From Rhizobium sp. ZPR4 (GTDB lineage Bacteria > Pseudomonadota > Alphaproteobacteria > Rhizobiales > Rhizobiaceae): 64,000 nucleotides of DNA. How positions within the stretch are numbered: position 1 is the stretch's first letter; every line of letters begins with the position of its first letter. The notes beneath the pieces are model-generated. The model was given only the letters and a program-made list of their open reading frames with translations, made no database searches and had not been told where the DNA came from. Positions 62,393 through 64,000 of the stretch are shown piece by piece. The stretch is taken from assembly GCF_040215725.1 (NCBI RefSeq), contig NZ_CP157967.1, positions 2,356,001 to 2,420,000 on the forward strand, given 5' to 3'. The position numbers were made by a program, and so were the translations under genes.

Positions 62393-63703
62393 TTATCGCC
62401 TGTTCGGAATGAGCGACGTCGCCAGTGCGGCGATCGCGGCAACGATCGCGAACACGTAAAAATTCCATTCCGGGCCGACATTGAGGCTGGCGATGTATCC
62501 GCCCATCAGCGGGCTGGATAGCGCGCCGATGCGCGAAAAGCTCAACGCCCAGCCGGTGCCGGCCGCTCGCACGAAAGGCTGCAGGTAAGCGGCAAGATAG
62601 CCGGTGAGGATCAGCGATGCCGAGACCGTACCGAAACCGGCAATGGCGACGACCGTATAGTTCAGCCAGATGGGACCCTTGAAGGCGAGAAGCGCGATGC
62701 CGACGGCGCCTAGCAGATAGGACAGCGTCACGGTCAGCCGCACGCCGAAACGATCCGCCCACTGACCGAGCACGATGCCGCCAATCGCCGAGGTGAAGCT
62801 GAAGACCGCCAGAAACAGCAGGCTGTCGCCCAGATCATAGCCACTCTTGCGCATGATCTGCGGTAGCCACTGGGCCAGCCCGTAGACGAGGAGCAACCCC
62901 ATGAACAGCGCGATCCAGAAGCAGGCGGTGGCGAAGGCGTTTCTCGGCAAAAAGATCTCACCCAACACTGCGCGCCAGCCGAGGCCGGTTTCCCTGGGCG
63001 CGCTTCCCGCAGGAACGGAAACGCCAAGCCGGGCAGCAAGCCGCTTCGCATTCTCGCTGCGCCCCTTCGCGACGAGGAAATCAAGCGACTCGGGCAGCAA
63101 CGACGCCATGATGGGCACGAACAGCACAGGCAGCGCGCCGACGAGGACGACGGGCCGCCATCCATAGTCCGGCAGCAGCCATCTGCCGACGAGCGCGGCG
63201 GCGAACAGGCCGAGCGAATAGCCGGAATACATGATGCCATAATTGAGATTCTTCTTCGCGGTCGGCGAATATTCGATGGTCAGTGCCGCAGCCAGAGGAA
63301 TGATGCCGCCGAGGCCGAGACCGGCGGCAAAACGACTGACGCCGAACCATGTCGGGGTCGGAGACCATGCGGTGATAGCCGTGCAGACGGCAAACAGCGA
63401 GAGGCAGGCAAGAAACATCGGCTTGCGGCCATAAAGCTCGCTGAGCGTTCCGACGACGATGCCGCCGACAAGCATGCCGAAGACGGTGTAGCTGCCCAAC
63501 GCGCCGAGCTGAAGCGGCGTGAGGTGCCAGACATTGTCCGTGGACAGCGCCGGCAGAATGGCGCCGAGAACGCCGACATCATAGCCCTCTGCAAAGATCG
63601 CCAGCCAGCAGATGAGCACGACGACAAGGCTTTTGGCATGCGAGATCTCTACGCCGCGAGGACTCGAAAGGTCCTTCGCAGCGCCATTTCGAAGAGTGTC
63701 CAT
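62393..63703 (-). CDS. Aromatic acid:H+ symporter-type MFS transporter
   Basis: The 436-residue protein has 12 transmembrane helices. The AAHS-type first-helix signature is EGYDVGVLGAILPALSTDNV, and the MFS loop motif is GTLSELYGRKPMFLACLSLF. AAHS proteins import benzoate-type acids. It is downstream of an indolepyruvate-oxidoreductase-type gene on the same strand, so uptake of an aromatic acid for that pathway is likely. The palindrome at 63725 is its candidate control site. Confidence 0.9.
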   Translation of the reverse strand: MDTLRNGAAKDLSSPRGVEISHAKSLVVVLICWLAIFAEGYDVGVLGAILPALSTDNVWHLTPLQLGALGSYTVFGMLVGGIVVGTLSELYGRKPMFLACLSLFAVCTAITAWSPTPTWFGVSRFAAGLGLGGIIPLAAALTIEYSPTAKKNLNYGIMYSGYSLGLFAAALVGRWLLPDYGWRPVVLVGALPVLFVPIMASLLPESLDFLVAKGRSENAKRLAARLGVSVPAGSAPRETGLGWRAVLGEIFLPRNAFATACFWIALFMGLLLVYGLAQWLPQIMRKSGYDLGDSLLFLAVFSFTSAIGGIVLGQWADRFGVRLTVTLSYLLGAVGIALLAFKGPIWLNYTVVAIAGFGTVSASLILTGYLAAYLQPFVRAAGTGWALSFSRIGALSSPLMGGYIASLNVGPEWNFYVFAIVAAIAALATSLIPNRR

Positions 63704-63724
63704 GCGACTGTTCCCTTTTGGAAT

Positions 63725-63742
63725 TATCGGTCTTGGCCGATA
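63725..63742. promoter_or_regulatory. Inverted repeat upstream of the MFS gene
   Basis: TATCGG-TCTTGG-CCGATA is a perfect 6-bp inverted repeat, 22 bases upstream of the MFS start. It is a candidate binding site for one of the neighbouring MarR proteins. Confidence 0.45.
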
Positions 63743-63801
63743 TTATTTGCGTCCGGAGTGAGCGCGGGTTGATTCTTGCGCCGTCCGTCGACTTGACCGT
63801 G

Positions 63802-64000
63802 TCACAGCGTCCCGACCGTCTTCAGCGCGCCGTCGAGCGCCGTGCCGTTTTCGTCCAGAAGTGCGGCCTGGCGCAGCCGCTTCATCCAGGCGGCTCCATC
63901 CTCGCGATCGCGAAGAAGCGGCAAGGCGGACATGACACGATTGAACTTGGAAAGCCCGCGCGCATGCGTATCGGAATAGCCTTTGACGAGGCGGCGGTTG
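63802..64000 (-). CDS. 3' end of an indolepyruvate oxidoreductase-type subunit (partial)
   Basis: About 66 C-terminal residues are visible: RRLVKGYSDTHARGLSKFNR, then VMSALPLLRDREDGAAWMKR, ending GTALDGALKTVGTL. This matches the C-terminal end of the fused IorB-type indolepyruvate ferredoxin oxidoreductase proteins of proteobacteria (DUF6537-type tail). These oxidatively decarboxylate aromatic 2-oxo acids to acyl-CoA. The rest lies outside the window, so completeness is unknown. Confidence 0.7.
   Translation of the reverse strand, partial: NRRLVKGYSDTHARGLSKFNRVMSALPLLRDREDGAAWMKRLRQAALLDENGTALDGALKTVGTL

Noticed and set aside
1..64000. Search for CRISPR arrays, tRNAs, rRNAs, transposases and phage genes
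   Set aside because: No regularly spaced repeats, no cloverleaf-type segments in gaps, and no recombinase or phage-like proteins were seen by eye. A covariance-model scan would be the decisive check for tRNAs.

Overview
The window looks like chromosome of a fast-growing rhizobium (Rhizobium or a close relative). The reasons are the high-GC alphaproteobacterial coding style, the cell-cycle block ctrA / receiver / chpT / eipA (DUF1134) in the order known from Rhizobiales and Brucella, the rkpK-lpsL sugar-nucleotide pair of rhizobial surface polysaccharides, an alphaproteobacterial rpoH with an intact RpoH box, and four copies of a short rhizobial-type intergenic repeat. I see no rRNA, tRNA, insertion sequence, prophage or CRISPR array.

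Layout. 0-5 kb: a FliJ-like gene (cut by the window edge), the ctrA promoter with four GANTC sites, ctrA, a degenerate single-domain receiver, chpT, eipA and a membrane-anchored coiled-coil protein. 5-12.6 kb: a TrmH-type RNA methylase, a small membrane protein, rluD, a probable structured RNA or leader with its own promoter, rpoH, a very long low-complexity single-pass membrane protein, and purA. 12.7-28 kb: housekeeping and accessory genes, including a methyltransferase, a GNAT protein, rkpK-lpsL, an Lrp regulator with azlCD, hydrolases, a flavin reductase, RidA/VOC, an EamA transporter, an mhqD/mhqO-like pair, ung, yciB, a decayed second ung start, a P-loop kinase and a bactofilin-like small protein. 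29-40 kb: a DeoR-flanked kinase plus dimethylglycine-dehydrogenase-like operon, LysR/YeiH, a PAS-GGDEF-EAL protein, and a sugar-acid dehydratase plus hydroxyacid dehydrogenase operon. 40-47 kb: an RND efflux adaptor and pump without an outer-membrane gene, an odd HSL-type hydrolase and a LysR. 47-50.6 kb: an AhpD-like protein divergent from an ECF41-like sigma factor, which has a matching promoter in front of it, then AraC and EamA. 50.6-56.7 kb: a GntR-led catabolic set (PLP enzyme, HpaI-type aldolase, aminotransferase, amino-acid ABC binding protein and permease, no ATPase). 56.8-64 kb: two MarR regulators around two PYROXD2-like FAD oxidoreductases and an isatin-hydrolase/kynurenine-formamidase-type cyclase, then an aromatic-acid MFS transporter and the 3' end of an indolepyruvate-oxidoreductase-type gene.

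How it fits together. The left end is a core cell-cycle and envelope regulation module. The right end reads as an uptake and breakdown locus, plausibly for amino-acid-derived or indole-type aromatic compounds. The most unusual signals are the structured RNA ahead of rpoH, the ECF41-type promoter in front of its own sigma gene, the paired PYROXD2-like/cyclase cluster with palindromic operators, and the apparently His-less hydrolase between the efflux pump and its putative regulator.
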